Of a stretch of 64,000 bases of DNA, positions 36,633-45,153 are shown piece after piece. The position numbers were made by a program, and so were the translations under genes. Under the pieces are notes generated by a model. The model had not been told where the DNA came from. It searched no databases and saw only the letters and a program-made list of their open reading frames with translations. Position 1 is the stretch's first letter. Each line of letters opens with the position of its first letter. Source of the DNA: Berkiella sp964496435. Lineage in GTDB: Bacteria > Pseudomonadota > Gammaproteobacteria > Berkiellales > Berkiellaceae. The stretch spans positions 1-64,000 of the forward strand of contig CAZBZP010000020.1 in the NCBI GenBank assembly GCA_964496435.1. The letters are read 5' to 3'.

Positions 36633-37007
36633 ATGCAACCCAAAGTATTAAGTGTAGATGCAACCAATGTTGTTAATAAAGCCATACACAATGCCGCGCT
36701 GTACCTCTCCTTGTCCCAAAAGGAACTCAGTCAAATTGTTGGGGCAAGCCCCCCGCAAATCAATCGTTTATTTAAAAATGGCAGCAATTGCATTGCACCA
36801 TCCTCCAAGGAGTGGGAATGCGCCTTGCTCTTTTTAAGGGCACTCAGAAGCTTGGAGGGCATCCTTGGCGAAGATCCCATCCAGGCCAGAGAATGGCTTT
36901 ATAGCCATAATCATCATTTGGCAGCAAAACCCATAGAGCTTATTAAAAGCATTCAAGGGTTAAATGAAGTCGTTATCTATTTGGATGCCATGAGAGGGCA
37001 GGCTTAA
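36633..37007 (+). CDS. Xre/MbcA/ParS-type antitoxin (DUF2384)
   Basis: 124 residues. The N-terminal half is a helix-turn-helix (LYLSLSQKELSQIVGASPPQINRLFKNG) and the C-terminal half a DUF2384 toxin-binding domain (FLRALRSLEGILGEDPIQAREWLYSHN then IELIKSIQGLNEVVIYLDAM). This is the antitoxin partner of RES toxins. AGGAGG precedes the ATG. The toxin gene begins one base after its stop. Confidence 0.92.
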   Translation: MQPKVLSVDATNVVNKAIHNAALYLSLSQKELSQIVGASPPQINRLFKNGSNCIAPSSKEWECALLFLRALRSLEGILGEDPIQAREWLYSHNHHLAAKPIELIKSIQGLNEVVIYLDAMRGQA

Positions 37008-37008
37008 A

Positions 37009-37782
37009 ATGGAAATTTGGCAAAAAGCCAAAAACAGGGATGCTATTAATTCAATTACAATATCAACCTGGCGTATCGTAGAAGATCAAACCAAATCAAC
37101 AACGCGCAAATTTGTTACAACCTCATTTGAGCATGATATTCTTGAAGCACTGCTCGATTCAAACAAACCCAAAATGAAATTTTACGGGGATGAAGCTTAT
37201 TTTCAGGGCTTGCATTATCTGCTATCAACGCCTTTTCGTTACCCCCCATTGAGATGGGGATCACGTTTTGGCAACAAAACAGAACGTAGCCTACTTTATA
37301 CAGCCCTTAATATAGAAACCGCCATGGCAGAGAAAGCTTATTACAAATTAGCTTTCTATCAAGCAAGTGAGGCTAATTTAGGTGGAAAAACAATCCCACA
37401 TACAGCCTTTAAAGTGAATATAACATCAACATTGTATGTTGATCTCTGTGCTGAGCCATTTAAGCAAGCGATCAATGAAATATCATCGAAAACTTCGTAT
37501 CAGGTCTCGCAATCTTTAGGGGCACATTTACGAAATGATAATATTGAGTGTTTTCAATATCAATCCGCGCGTTGTCCTAAAGTTGGAAAAAATATGGCTG
37601 TAATTAGCCCAAAGGCATTGCAGAATAATAAGCAGCTGGAATCAACTTTTATTTATCTTAACTGTTACTCAACTAAAGATATTGTAGAATATAGCTATAA
37701 GCATGGTTTGAATAAAAACACTTATCAATTTCCGAAGATGATGTTTTTAGTTAAAGGTGACCTTCCTTTTCCACCGGAATAA
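37009..37782 (+). CDS. RES-domain toxin (NAD+-degrading)
   Basis: 257 residues. RES toxins of Xre/RES modules degrade NAD+ and stop growth. Present are the Arg-bearing WRIVED near the N-terminus and the core PLRWGSRFG, TERSLLYTALNIETAMAEKAYY with the conserved Glu. A late NIECFQYQSARCP carries the Ser region. The N-terminal extension is longer than in the smallest family members. The toxin has no ribosome site of its own and is translationally coupled to the antitoxin. No frameshift; likely active. Confidence 0.9.
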   Translation: MEIWQKAKNRDAINSITISTWRIVEDQTKSTTRKFVTTSFEHDILEALLDSNKPKMKFYGDEAYFQGLHYLLSTPFRYPPLRWGSRFGNKTERSLLYTALNIETAMAEKAYYKLAFYQASEANLGGKTIPHTAFKVNITSTLYVDLCAEPFKQAINEISSKTSYQVSQSLGAHLRNDNIECFQYQSARCPKVGKNMAVISPKALQNNKQLESTFIYLNCYSTKDIVEYSYKHGLNKNTYQFPKMMFLVKGDLPFPPE

Positions 37783-37800
37783 AGAGATGTTTTAAGATAG

Positions 37801-37828
37801 ATAGCTTAGGGGAGAGCCCCTAAGCTAT
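37801..37828. terminator. Hairpin between the convergent RES toxin and secreted-protein genes
   Basis: ATAGCTTAGGGG and CCCCTAAGCTAT form a perfect 12-bp stem with a four-base AGAG loop. T-tracts are weak on both sides, so it may be an intrinsic terminator of reduced strength. Confidence 0.6.
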
Positions 37829-37835
37829 TAGCAGA

Positions 37836-38300
37836 TTAATAGAACCAATGCGCAGTTCTACCATTTGCCCAGCAAGAACCTTTCTCGCACATGGATGGGA
37901 AACTGCTTTCACAGGCTTCTTTTAACTCTTTAGAAGTGTGAATAGATTTGTCTTCATGCCCTGTGGGAACGCAAATGCCATTATGGTAGCGGCCTTTAAC
38001 ACGGATTTGTCCCATTACAAAGGTTTTCTCTTCAACAGGATAAGCACCATATTTGGCTGCATTTTGCTGATGATTTGAATAGCACGCAATGTAGCAGCCA
38101 GGGGAGTCTTTATAATCGTTATTGACTGGTAATACATCAGCTTTTGCACCTTTGAAATGTTTGTGCGTTAAACCAACTTTAGTACTGTAATATACTTTAA
38201 TATCGTCTGGTAAACGCATGTCATCGGGTCTCATGGAGCCAGCTTGTGACAAAGGTGATAGTGCAATGATTGTTGCAGCAAGCAGTAGTTGTTTTTTCAT
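37836..38300 (-). CDS. Secreted orphan protein with several cysteines
   Basis: 154 residues from ATG 38300, chosen because AAGGA lies upstream and the sequence then opens with a typical signal peptide (KKQLLLAATIIALSPLSQAG). The mature protein of about 135 residues has six Cys (PGCYIACYSN, NGICVPTG, KEACESS, SMCEKGSCW), suggesting disulfides. A lysine- and proline-poor, soluble periplasmic or secreted protein. No family recognised. Confidence 0.7.
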   Translation of the reverse strand: MKKQLLLAATIIALSPLSQAGSMRPDDMRLPDDIKVYYSTKVGLTHKHFKGAKADVLPVNNDYKDSPGCYIACYSNHQQNAAKYGAYPVEEKTFVMGQIRVKGRYHNGICVPTGHEDKSIHTSKELKEACESSFPSMCEKGSCWANGRTAHWFY

Positions 38301-38502
38301 AGAGCATTTCCTTAACTCAAATCCAAATGGCAAAATTAAAGCATTCTTGCGCTGTGTATTGGTACCTAAGATTTTTCGGTCGAATTAGAAAAAAGTTTAA
38401 TTATTGCTTTTAAATAGACTAAAATCTTAGAATTGCTGTATGAAAAGCAGGTGCTATTTGGCCCATCTGTTTGTTGATTTGAAAACCAAGTAAGAAGATT
38501 AA

Positions 38503-38922
38503 ATGAAAAGTTATAGAGAAGAATTATTTTTTAATACTAAAACACGTATGGCATTTATCAATATCACGGAGCAAGTTCAAGCTGCGCTGGAGAAAAGTGG
38601 TATTCAAGAAGGGTTTTGTTTAGTGAATGCGATGCATATTAGTGCAAGTGTTTATATAAATGATGATGAGCCTGGTTTACTCCATGATTATGGACAATGG
38701 CTAGAAAAGCTTGCCCCTCATGCGCCAATCGATCAGTATCGCCATAATGATACGGGTGAAGATAACGCCGATGCGCATATTAAACGCCAAATCATGGGCA
38801 GAGAGGTAGTGGTTGCTATCACCAAAGGCCAATTGGATTTTGGCCCCTGGGAGCAAATTTTCTATGGTGAATTTGATGGTAAAAGAAAGAAAAGGGTGTT
38901 AATCAAAATTATCGGAGAATAA
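38503..38922 (+). CDS. yjbQ: YjbQ family protein (UPF0047)
   Basis: 139 residues, exactly the usual length. Family signatures are GFCLVNAMHISASVYINDDEPGLLHD and HNDTGEDNADAHIKRQIMGREVVVAITKGQLDFGPWEQIFYGEFDGKR. YjbQ has weak thiamine phosphate synthase activity in E. coli; its physiological role is uncertain. Single gene with a hairpin downstream. Confidence 0.95.
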   Translation: MKSYREELFFNTKTRMAFINITEQVQAALEKSGIQEGFCLVNAMHISASVYINDDEPGLLHDYGQWLEKLAPHAPIDQYRHNDTGEDNADAHIKRQIMGREVVVAITKGQLDFGPWEQIFYGEFDGKRKKRVLIKIIGE

Positions 38923-38928
38923 TTTTAG

Positions 38929-38959
38929 CCAAGCTTCATACATTTGTACTGAAGCTTGG
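38929..38959. terminator. Hairpin between yjbQ and the convergent ankyrin-glutaminase gene
   Basis: CCAAGCTTCA and TGAAGCTTGG form a 10-bp stem, with TAC and GTA able to extend it. No strong T-tract. Probable bidirectional terminator by position. Confidence 0.5.
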
Positions 38960-38974
38960 GGCAAACATCCGTTC

Positions 38975-41245
38975 TTAAGCCGCAATGACTTGAGCTTGCT
39001 CTAAGATATGACTTAAATCGCAATGCTGATTAAAACAAATAGCCGTTTCTCTTGGCGCATTATTTAAAACACATTGTTTTGTTGGTAAATCATCTGCGAA
39101 TAGGGGATGAACGTTGCTGATGACATCGCATAAATTGATTGTTTGTGCGCTCTTTAAGTCAGCATTTCTCAATGCAAGATTTTCTTTAGTTTTATCAAAA
39201 AATGAATTTAAGATATTTGCATTATTATCATCAAGTAAGTATTCAGGATGAAATTGCACTAAAAACACGGGTTCAGTTTTACCCTGGGCTGCTTTGGTAA
39301 TACCATTGTATTCTGCAACTTTAGTTAAAGGCTCTGCTACAATATCCATTGCTTGATGGTGGGCTGATAATCCCCAAACGGTATCACCTTTGACAGCGCT
39401 CGCTAAAGGCCCTTCATGATTAATAAAGTTGACGGGCTGCACAACACCATTATGACCAGGCACATCCTGCAACAAAGTACCACCATAATACACATTTATT
39501 AGCTGCGCGCCATGGCAAACACCTAATACTGGTTTTCCTTGCGCTAACATCTGATCCAATAAAGCAAACTCAAACATATCATCATAAAAGCTAAAGCTTT
39601 CGCCTTGCGGTATTTCCTTGCCATAGAATGCAGGATGAATATCGGGGCCACCAGGGATCCACAGGGCATCCAGTTTTTCAGCGTATGATTTTGCGAGCGA
39701 ATTTAATTGTTCAATGGCTGGCGTGGGTGCATGCAAAACATGTTGCACGATGCTTTCGTTGCTTGGCTTTGTTGAAAGATCTTGTAATTGCGTAGCGACT
39801 TCATTATCCAGATCACTTACACTTAATTTTGCGAAAATTTCATATTGAGAGATAAGATGCGGTGAAGCGCCAGCTTGTTTGATACGCATATAGGGTTCTG
39901 CAGCCATAAAGCCAGGTTTTGTGAGAATACTCAATTGTGTAATTTCACCAAAAATACCAATAACGGGTGCTGTATGCGTTGCAATCTCACCCATTGTTTG
40001 TCCATTTACCTGGTTAAAGGAAGATTGGACAAAATTAACATCCACGGCGGTTGAATTGTCTAAAGTCACATTCCACAGTTGGGCGCCATAAAAATTATTA
40101 TGTGAAAATGCCACATTATCGAAGCTTGTATTTTTAAAGGCAGTATAAAAGAAATTGTTATTATCAAATTTAACGTTATCAAAGTGCGCATTTTTGAAAA
40201 TAGCATCTTCAAAAATTGAATTTTTGATAGTTGTGCCAGGCAAAAACGAGAAGAAATCACCCTCAAATTTTTGGAATGTGCAATTATCAAAATGAGCTTT
40301 GAGGTTGGTATTAATGTTCCTTCCATAAAATTGGCAATCTTTAAAGGACATCTCATTCAGATCGACATATGAGAATTCCGCTTTTAATTTAGATACATTG
40401 CATTCTTTTAACAGGGGGCTGTATCCGTTTTTTTCTAACAATTCTTTGAGATTGAGCGCTGATTTGTTTTCACTGTTACTCAACATTTCGCGCAAAGTTT
40501 GGGTGCTAATAACCGGTCGCTGGTCACTAACATCATCATGTTCAGAATTCACTAAAGGCGTATTCATCAGTAAAGATATCAAGCTTGGATTTGCTTTTTG
40601 AATCGCCATATCGAGTGCTGTTAAATTGTTTGGCAAAAGAATATGTTTATCTGCACCACTGTTTAACAACAATTCAAGCATTAAAGGCTCTTGATTCATG
40701 ACAGCAAGGTGCAATGCTGTATACCCAAAAAAATCTTTTTGGTTTAACAGTGCTTTAGCTTCACCTTCAAGGAGCACTTTAAGCTGCGCTTGATCATGGG
40801 TTTCAACGGCTTGGTGTAGAGCAGTGTACTGATATTTTTCTTGGGCATTATCAATAAATTTATATAATTTATTAACTAATTCTCGATTATAGTTTCTAAG
40901 TGCTGTCTGTAGTATACCATGTTCATTTTCTATGTATTGTTGTTGTTCAGGGTATAATGTGAGCAGCTTCTCAACAACTGGTGTTTTCCCAATCAATGAG
41001 GCCAATAGCACTGGCGAAATAAACTCGTTTGAATCGTTAGAGATAACAGCACCATGCTGATGTAGGGTCTCAATTGCCTTGTCATTTACAATAATGGCGA
41101 TTGTTAAAAGGCTTAGACCGCCTTCTATTTTCGTATTCACATCAACCCCGGAAGATGTTAGCAGGCTACCCAACTCCGTTAATTTGTTTTGTTCTAATAA
41201 TGCTACGAGCTCTTCAAATACAGTGTTTGTAGTGGATTCTGTCAT
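38975..41245 (-). CDS. Ankyrin, pentapeptide-like repeat and class I glutamine amidotransferase fusion
   Basis: 756 residues in three blocks. Residues 1-230 are ankyrin repeats (for example FFGYTALHLAVMNQEPLMLELL). Residues about 290-410 are degenerate pentapeptide-like repeats with phenylalanine every five residues (KNSIFEDAIFKNAHFDNVKF). Residues 425-690 are a C26/PuuD-like amidotransferase: WIPGGPDIHPAFYG, nucleophile GVCHGAQLINV with Cys near 576, GLSAHHQAMD, and QFHPEY near 665 completing the triad. PuuD enzymes cleave gamma-glutamyl bonds. The fusion of host-protein-binding repeats to a glutamyl hydrolase suggests an effector acting on a bound partner (inference). Confidence 0.87.
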   Translation of the reverse strand: MTESTTNTVFEELVALLEQNKLTELGSLLTSSGVDVNTKIEGGLSLLTIAIIVNDKAIETLHQHGAVISNDSNEFISPVLLASLIGKTPVVEKLLTLYPEQQQYIENEHGILQTALRNYNRELVNKLYKFIDNAQEKYQYTALHQAVETHDQAQLKVLLEGEAKALLNQKDFFGYTALHLAVMNQEPLMLELLLNSGADKHILLPNNLTALDMAIQKANPSLISLLMNTPLVNSEHDDVSDQRPVISTQTLREMLSNSENKSALNLKELLEKNGYSPLLKECNVSKLKAEFSYVDLNEMSFKDCQFYGRNINTNLKAHFDNCTFQKFEGDFFSFLPGTTIKNSIFEDAIFKNAHFDNVKFDNNNFFYTAFKNTSFDNVAFSHNNFYGAQLWNVTLDNSTAVDVNFVQSSFNQVNGQTMGEIATHTAPVIGIFGEITQLSILTKPGFMAAEPYMRIKQAGASPHLISQYEIFAKLSVSDLDNEVATQLQDLSTKPSNESIVQHVLHAPTPAIEQLNSLAKSYAEKLDALWIPGGPDIHPAFYGKEIPQGESFSFYDDMFEFALLDQMLAQGKPVLGVCHGAQLINVYYGGTLLQDVPGHNGVVQPVNFINHEGPLASAVKGDTVWGLSAHHQAMDIVAEPLTKVAEYNGITKAAQGKTEPVFLVQFHPEYLLDDNNANILNSFFDKTKENLALRNADLKSAQTINLCDVISNVHPLFADDLPTKQCVLNNAPRETAICFNQHCDLSHILEQAQVIAA

Positions 41246-41488
41246 ATATTCAACCTATTGGATTTGAAATAGTTTGGCTTTTTAACTAAGAAGATTGTAT
41301 ACCTTAGTCAGCCTTTCTTAGCAAGAAAAGATTCAAACCTTATTCTTCTAACAAACCTTCAATAGTGTATAAACGCTATACAAACATACAGCAATAATCG
41401 AATTGAACCATAAGCCCAGTACCTTGGTCATTAATAAATAAAGAAAGAACCCAAAAAGTGAAACTACAGCGAAAATATGGGGTGCGTT

Positions 41489-42340
41489 ATGACACTGAAT
41501 ATAGTGAACAGTGAAGCAATATTAAAATCATTATGCCCAGAAGTGCGTAAGGTATGTAACCCTATATTTAATTACCTTTCAGTCAGTTTTTTTCGCTATG
41601 TTCGTTCTTATCCAAATAACGAAAAACTTATTATAGCGAGCGATGAGAATTGGCTAGAAGAATATTTTAAAGATAAGTTGTACGATGTTGAATATGCTAA
41701 TTTTCACAAAGTGCCCAAATTAAGCAGTGGTATTAGCATTCATAGTAAATGTTCTGTGGATGATCCTGTTTGTAATTTTTGGAATAAGATGAGCGATCCC
41801 ACTGATTACAACCTTATTATGGCTCTTTATGAAAAAAATGAAACCTATCTCGAATTTTATAATTTTGGCTTAACGCAAGATACCCACGCTGCAAATAATA
41901 TTTTTCTGAATAATCATAGTTTGTTCCATCATTTTATAGAATTCTTTAGAGATCAAGGGCAAGGAATTATACAAAAAGCAGAGCTAGCAAAGTTTGTCTG
42001 TAAGGCCCAAGAAGATTATACAGAGGAAACGAGAAATAATTGGATGTTAGGTTTGGATAGTTCTCTTGTATCTATGGTTGTTGAGCAAATGCCGATTGAA
42101 AAATTTTATCTTAATGGTAATCTTGATAAAGTCTTTCTAACAAAACAAGAAGCAATATTAGTAAAATGTATGTTAAATGGTGAACCCCTAGCAAATATTG
42201 CTAAAAAATTATCCATCGCCGACAAGGATGTGCAAGACATACAAAAAGCAATAATGACTAAATTGAAAGCCAATAATGAACAAGAAATGAAGAAGATTTT
42301 AAGTGCTAATAGAATTGCCAAAAAATTAAGTTATTTATAA
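41489..42340 (+). CDS. LuxR-like regulator, diverged
   Basis: 283 residues from ATG 41489 (GGGGTG upstream); an ATG four codons earlier is possible. Same layout as the LuxR protein at 31960-32751: a sensor-like N-terminal half (YLSVSFFRYVRSYPN; NFWNKMSDPTDYNL) and a C-terminal helix-turn-helix (LTKQEAILVKCMLNGEPLANIAKKLSIADKDVQDIQKAIMTKL). The DNA-recognition helix has lost several usual residues, so DNA binding may be altered. No luxI-type gene nearby. Confidence 0.8.
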   Translation: MTLNIVNSEAILKSLCPEVRKVCNPIFNYLSVSFFRYVRSYPNNEKLIIASDENWLEEYFKDKLYDVEYANFHKVPKLSSGISIHSKCSVDDPVCNFWNKMSDPTDYNLIMALYEKNETYLEFYNFGLTQDTHAANNIFLNNHSLFHHFIEFFRDQGQGIIQKAELAKFVCKAQEDYTEETRNNWMLGLDSSLVSMVVEQMPIEKFYLNGNLDKVFLTKQEAILVKCMLNGEPLANIAKKLSIADKDVQDIQKAIMTKLKANNEQEMKKILSANRIAKKLSYL

Positions 42341-42427
42341 ATTAGAAGTCTTTGTTGAATAACTCTAATAAGTTAAATACCTGCTAATCTTATATAGATA
42401 TTCACTTTTTGTTTCAAAGAAGCATAA

Positions 42428-43516
42428 ATGTCTGATTTAAAAGAACTATTTTCAAATAGAGTTAATCAAATTATCATCTATGTGGTGGTTCTTGTTTTAT
42501 TGATCAGCCTTTTTATACTCTCCCTTCGCGCAACGGTTACACCTATAGATTATTCACTGTTGGTGCCATTTCCCAGTAACGGCTGCGAAATATCGAAAAC
42601 AGCCGTAGGAGATCTAAACAGTTCTTATATAAAATCCATTAATAGAAGTAAAATGAGCGCGAGCATATATGAGCTTAATCCTGGAGAAACTATAAAGGAA
42701 ATTACGCAAGCACTTTACATTCATCCTAATACCAGTGAAATTGTAAAAAATTCAATATCTCAAAAAAATCATCGCTATTTTGTGTTTTCATATCCAAGTG
42801 ATGGGCTCAATGTTAAGGGATATCTGAGTTTGCCGGGGAATCTTCAAAGACCTATTCCACTTATCATTTTATTACGTGGCGGAGCTGGTTTATTTGGTTT
42901 GCCCCATCCTGGCATATTTAGCGCACAAGAAGGGTATGCGGTCGTGAGCACAACTTATCGTGGCGGCGTAAGCGAAGGGAGAGATGAATATGGTGGCGAT
43001 GATGTAAATGATGTTGTCAATTTATTTAATTATTTGCCAGTCTTAGAGCAAATATTTCAAATTTCATTTCATCCAAACAATAAATATATGGTGGGATATA
43101 GTCGAGGCGGAATGGAGTTATTCTTGACATTAGGGCGTTACCCTGAAATCCAACAAAGAATAAAAAAGGTAGCTTCCATTACAGGGCAGCTCAATCTTAC
43201 AAATACAATCCAGGCCAGACCTTATTTGAGAAAGTATTACGAAGATAATTTTGGCCTTGTTGAAAATGATAAAGAATGGTTTGTTAAACGACAACCCATA
43301 ACCTATGCATCACGGATCTCAAAATTTCTTCCCATCATGATTGCGCAAGGTTCTGAAGATAAAAGAATTTGTTTAAGTGAAGGATATGATCTGTTGCAAA
43401 CCTTCCACGATCTTGGACACCTTATCACCTATGTAGAAGTGGAGGGGGGAGATCATGTATTAAATAATTCTTCAGATTTTATCCCTGTTTTAATGGATTG
43501 GTTAGGGCAAGAATAA
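42428..43516 (+). CDS. Membrane-anchored alpha/beta hydrolase, prolyl-oligopeptidase-like
   Basis: 362 residues. An N-terminal helix (IIIYVVVLVLLISLFILSL) anchors it in the inner membrane with the rest outside. Catalytic domain: oxyanion region LLRGGAGLFG, nucleophile GYSRGGMEL with Ser near 225, GSEDKRI carrying the acid, and GGDHVLN carrying the His. The spacing fits S9-type peptidases or related esterases. Substrate unknown. Confidence 0.82.
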   Translation: MSDLKELFSNRVNQIIIYVVVLVLLISLFILSLRATVTPIDYSLLVPFPSNGCEISKTAVGDLNSSYIKSINRSKMSASIYELNPGETIKEITQALYIHPNTSEIVKNSISQKNHRYFVFSYPSDGLNVKGYLSLPGNLQRPIPLIILLRGGAGLFGLPHPGIFSAQEGYAVVSTTYRGGVSEGRDEYGGDDVNDVVNLFNYLPVLEQIFQISFHPNNKYMVGYSRGGMELFLTLGRYPEIQQRIKKVASITGQLNLTNTIQARPYLRKYYEDNFGLVENDKEWFVKRQPITYASRISKFLPIMIAQGSEDKRICLSEGYDLLQTFHDLGHLITYVEVEGGDHVLNNSSDFIPVLMDWLGQE

Positions 43517-43549
43517 GGCACCCTAGATTGGTCAAGGATGCCTGCTCGT

Positions 43550-43810
43550 TTACTCAGAGCCTGCTACCGTGCCACCTTTCTTTTGGCAGTCCTTTTCTGA
43601 TTTAGTCATGATATAGCCTTGGCCTTTGCAATTATTTTGGCCCTTGCATGAAGAGCTGGATGTGCTGCAAGCACTTTGTCCCTTACAAGCATTCCCGCCC
43701 ATACATTTAACAGCTGCATGATGAGAGGAGGGAGAAGCCGCTAAGCTAACGGCAGAGAATAAGGTAGCAACAGCGGTGGCTAATACTATTCCAGTTTGTT
43801 TTCTATCCAT
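43550..43810 (-). CDS. Bufferin-like cysteine-rich secreted peptide (BufA2-like)
   Basis: 86 residues from ATG 43810, which has AAGGGA upstream and begins a good signal peptide (cut near SLA-ASP). The mature part has KCMGGNACKGQSACSTSSSSCKG, then NNCKGQGY and EKDCQKKGG, the pattern of BufA2-type bufferin precursors. Bufferins are post-translationally modified copper-binding peptides made with a DUF692 enzyme (BufB) and a BufC partner encoded next to them. No such genes are adjacent here, so it is an orphan precursor or an unmodified relative. Confidence 0.75.
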   Translation of the reverse strand: MDRKQTGIVLATAVATLFSAVSLAASPSSHHAAVKCMGGNACKGQSACSTSSSSCKGQNNCKGQGYIMTKSEKDCQKKGGTVAGSE

Positions 43811-44005
43811 GTTAATTCCCTTAATACGTGCTAAAAAATTCAAGTTTAGAGGATAATGCAGATTAAACAAAGTGACAGGCAATCTAAGCTATTGAATATT
43901 ATAACAAAAAGTGTGTTGCCAAACATATTTTTGTTGTTGAGAGAGAACAGGCTTTGTAGTTGCCACATTGACATAAATAGTTAACCTTATTACTATCCGC
44001 ATTCT

Positions 44006-44185
44006 GTGATCGATCTTCTCGATTGGAGTAACCTATTTAATAGGTACTCGAGAACTGGTTTATGAGCCTAGTTTTAATGACTAAACGGGTCTATCACTTG
44101 AACAAGCGGTTCAGGTGAGTCAATATCTTGGAAATAATGTTTTGATTTCACCTGTGTGCCTTATATAAATTCTTGGTAGGTGAAA
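44006..44185 (+). ncRNA. Structured leader RNA, copy A, with possible ribosome-site switch
   Basis: Shares blocks TCTTCTCG, CGAGAACTGG and AAACGGGTCTATC with copies at 48156 and 63484. Outer helix: GTGAT+GATCT (44006-44016) with GGGTC+ATCAC (44087-44097). Alternative hairpin: CACTTGAAC with GTTCAGGTG (44095-44117), using the same CAC. Next alternative: CAGGTGA with TCACCTG (44112-44154). TTTCACCT (44146-44153) is also fully complementary to AGGTGAAA (44178-44185), the ribosome site of the gene starting at 44187. This gives a chain of mutually exclusive pairings, as in attenuators and riboswitches. No known class matched. Confidence 0.6.
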
Positions 44186-44186
44186 A

Positions 44187-44585
44187 ATGACATTAATTCT
44201 TGATGAAAACAAACGTAAACTTAATATTAAAAAGTTTTTTGAAGACAAAATAAAACCCTCTATTTTGCGTAATAGCAAAGCGCATAACAAGGCTTTATCA
44301 GCAGAACAAAAAGAGCGGTATGCACGTTCTTTAGCAACAGTTCAAGCATATTCAGCTGCGTATTTTGAGGCATTAAAGAATGTAGCTGTACAACCCCAAA
44401 AGCATGCTTTAAACCCACGAACAAATATATCAACAGTGCAAAACGTAGTAAAAGCAGCACCGCAATACTTAATAGCTCGCCCCAGCAATGGTGCAACTGT
44501 AGATCTATATTGCCATGAAAAAATTGATTTTGACATTTTAGATTATGAGGTAAGGATCCCCAAGCTTGGAAAAAAGCAGAAATAA
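44187..44585 (+). CDS. Small basic orphan protein behind leader RNA A
   Basis: 132 residues, not recognised. Basic, with a helical N-terminal half (RKLNIKKFFEDKIKPSILRN; LATVQAYSAAYFEALKNVAV) and a more polar C-terminal part ending in lysines. Its ATG follows AGGTGAAA, the site that the leader can mask. A hairpin terminator follows 27 bases after the stop, so it is a single-gene transcript. Confidence 0.65.
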   Translation: MTLILDENKRKLNIKKFFEDKIKPSILRNSKAHNKALSAEQKERYARSLATVQAYSAAYFEALKNVAVQPQKHALNPRTNISTVQNVVKAAPQYLIARPSNGATVDLYCHEKIDFDILDYEVRIPKLGKKQK

Positions 44586-44611
44586 CAACGATTTTGTTTA
44601 TCTTTTATGAA

Positions 44612-44633
44612 AGAGCGTATTCATATGCGCTCT
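44612..44633. terminator. Bidirectional hairpin terminator
   Basis: AGAGCG and CGCTCT, with a ten-base loop, between convergent orphan genes. On the minus strand it is followed by TTTCAT, a short T-run. Confidence 0.5.
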
Positions 44634-44643
44634 AAAACCTAAA

Positions 44644-45153
44644 TTAGCTAGGTTTTAAGTAATTCCTTTTTTCTTCTTGTATATAGGGCAACTGCTCTTC
44701 AATATTTATGCCTAAGTTGGTATACCTGTATAAAAGCTGTCTATCTTCTAGTTCCACAGTGCTCCTTATTTCATCTGGTGAAATATTTTGAGCATGCAAA
44801 GATGCTATTGGTTCTTTTAGTTTGATAATTCTATCGACAATTTCAATCTTACCTTTTCGAACGAGTTGATTTAACAACTTAGAAACTTCGTAATGGGGTA
44901 TAGATAAAAACCGGGCTATTTGTTGAGCGGAAGGAGGGAGATCGTAATTAGTAATGTAATTATATATGTATTCAAAGGCATGATCTAATGGCTTTAGGAT
45001 AGGTTCTGGACGCCTCAAAGTAACGTCTGGCACATTAAAGGCGCAGATAGATACAGCCAGTGGCACTCCGGGTAAGTTTCCTAGGAAAACCGTATCGTCA
45101 AAATTAAAGATTTGTACATATTGGCCATCAGCCAATTGATATAGAAAATACAC
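44644..45153 (-). CDS. Orphan protein with LexA-like winged helix
   Basis: 169 residues, not assigned to a family. The middle (LDHAFEYIYNYITNYDLPPSAQQIARFLSIPHYEVSKLLNQLVRKGKIEIVDR, residues about 58-110) has the spacing and residues of a winged-helix DNA-binding domain like the LexA N-terminus. The N-terminal 55 residues are hydrophobic and strand-rich. A transcription regulator is the simplest reading. It is divergent from the Dbl-RasGEF gene. Confidence 0.65.
   Translation of the reverse strand: MYFLYQLADGQYVQIFNFDDTVFLGNLPGVPLAVSICAFNVPDVTLRRPEPILKPLDHAFEYIYNYITNYDLPPSAQQIARFLSIPHYEVSKLLNQLVRKGKIEIVDRIIKLKEPIASLHAQNISPDEIRSTVELEDRQLLYRYTNLGINIEEQLPYIQEEKRNYLKPS

Noticed and set aside
44006..44185. 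Leader RNA as a known riboswitch (SAM, c-di-GMP, T-box, purine)
   Set aside because: None of the invariant cores of these classes (for example the T-box GGUGG bulge or the GEMM-type c-di-GMP core) is present at the right places.
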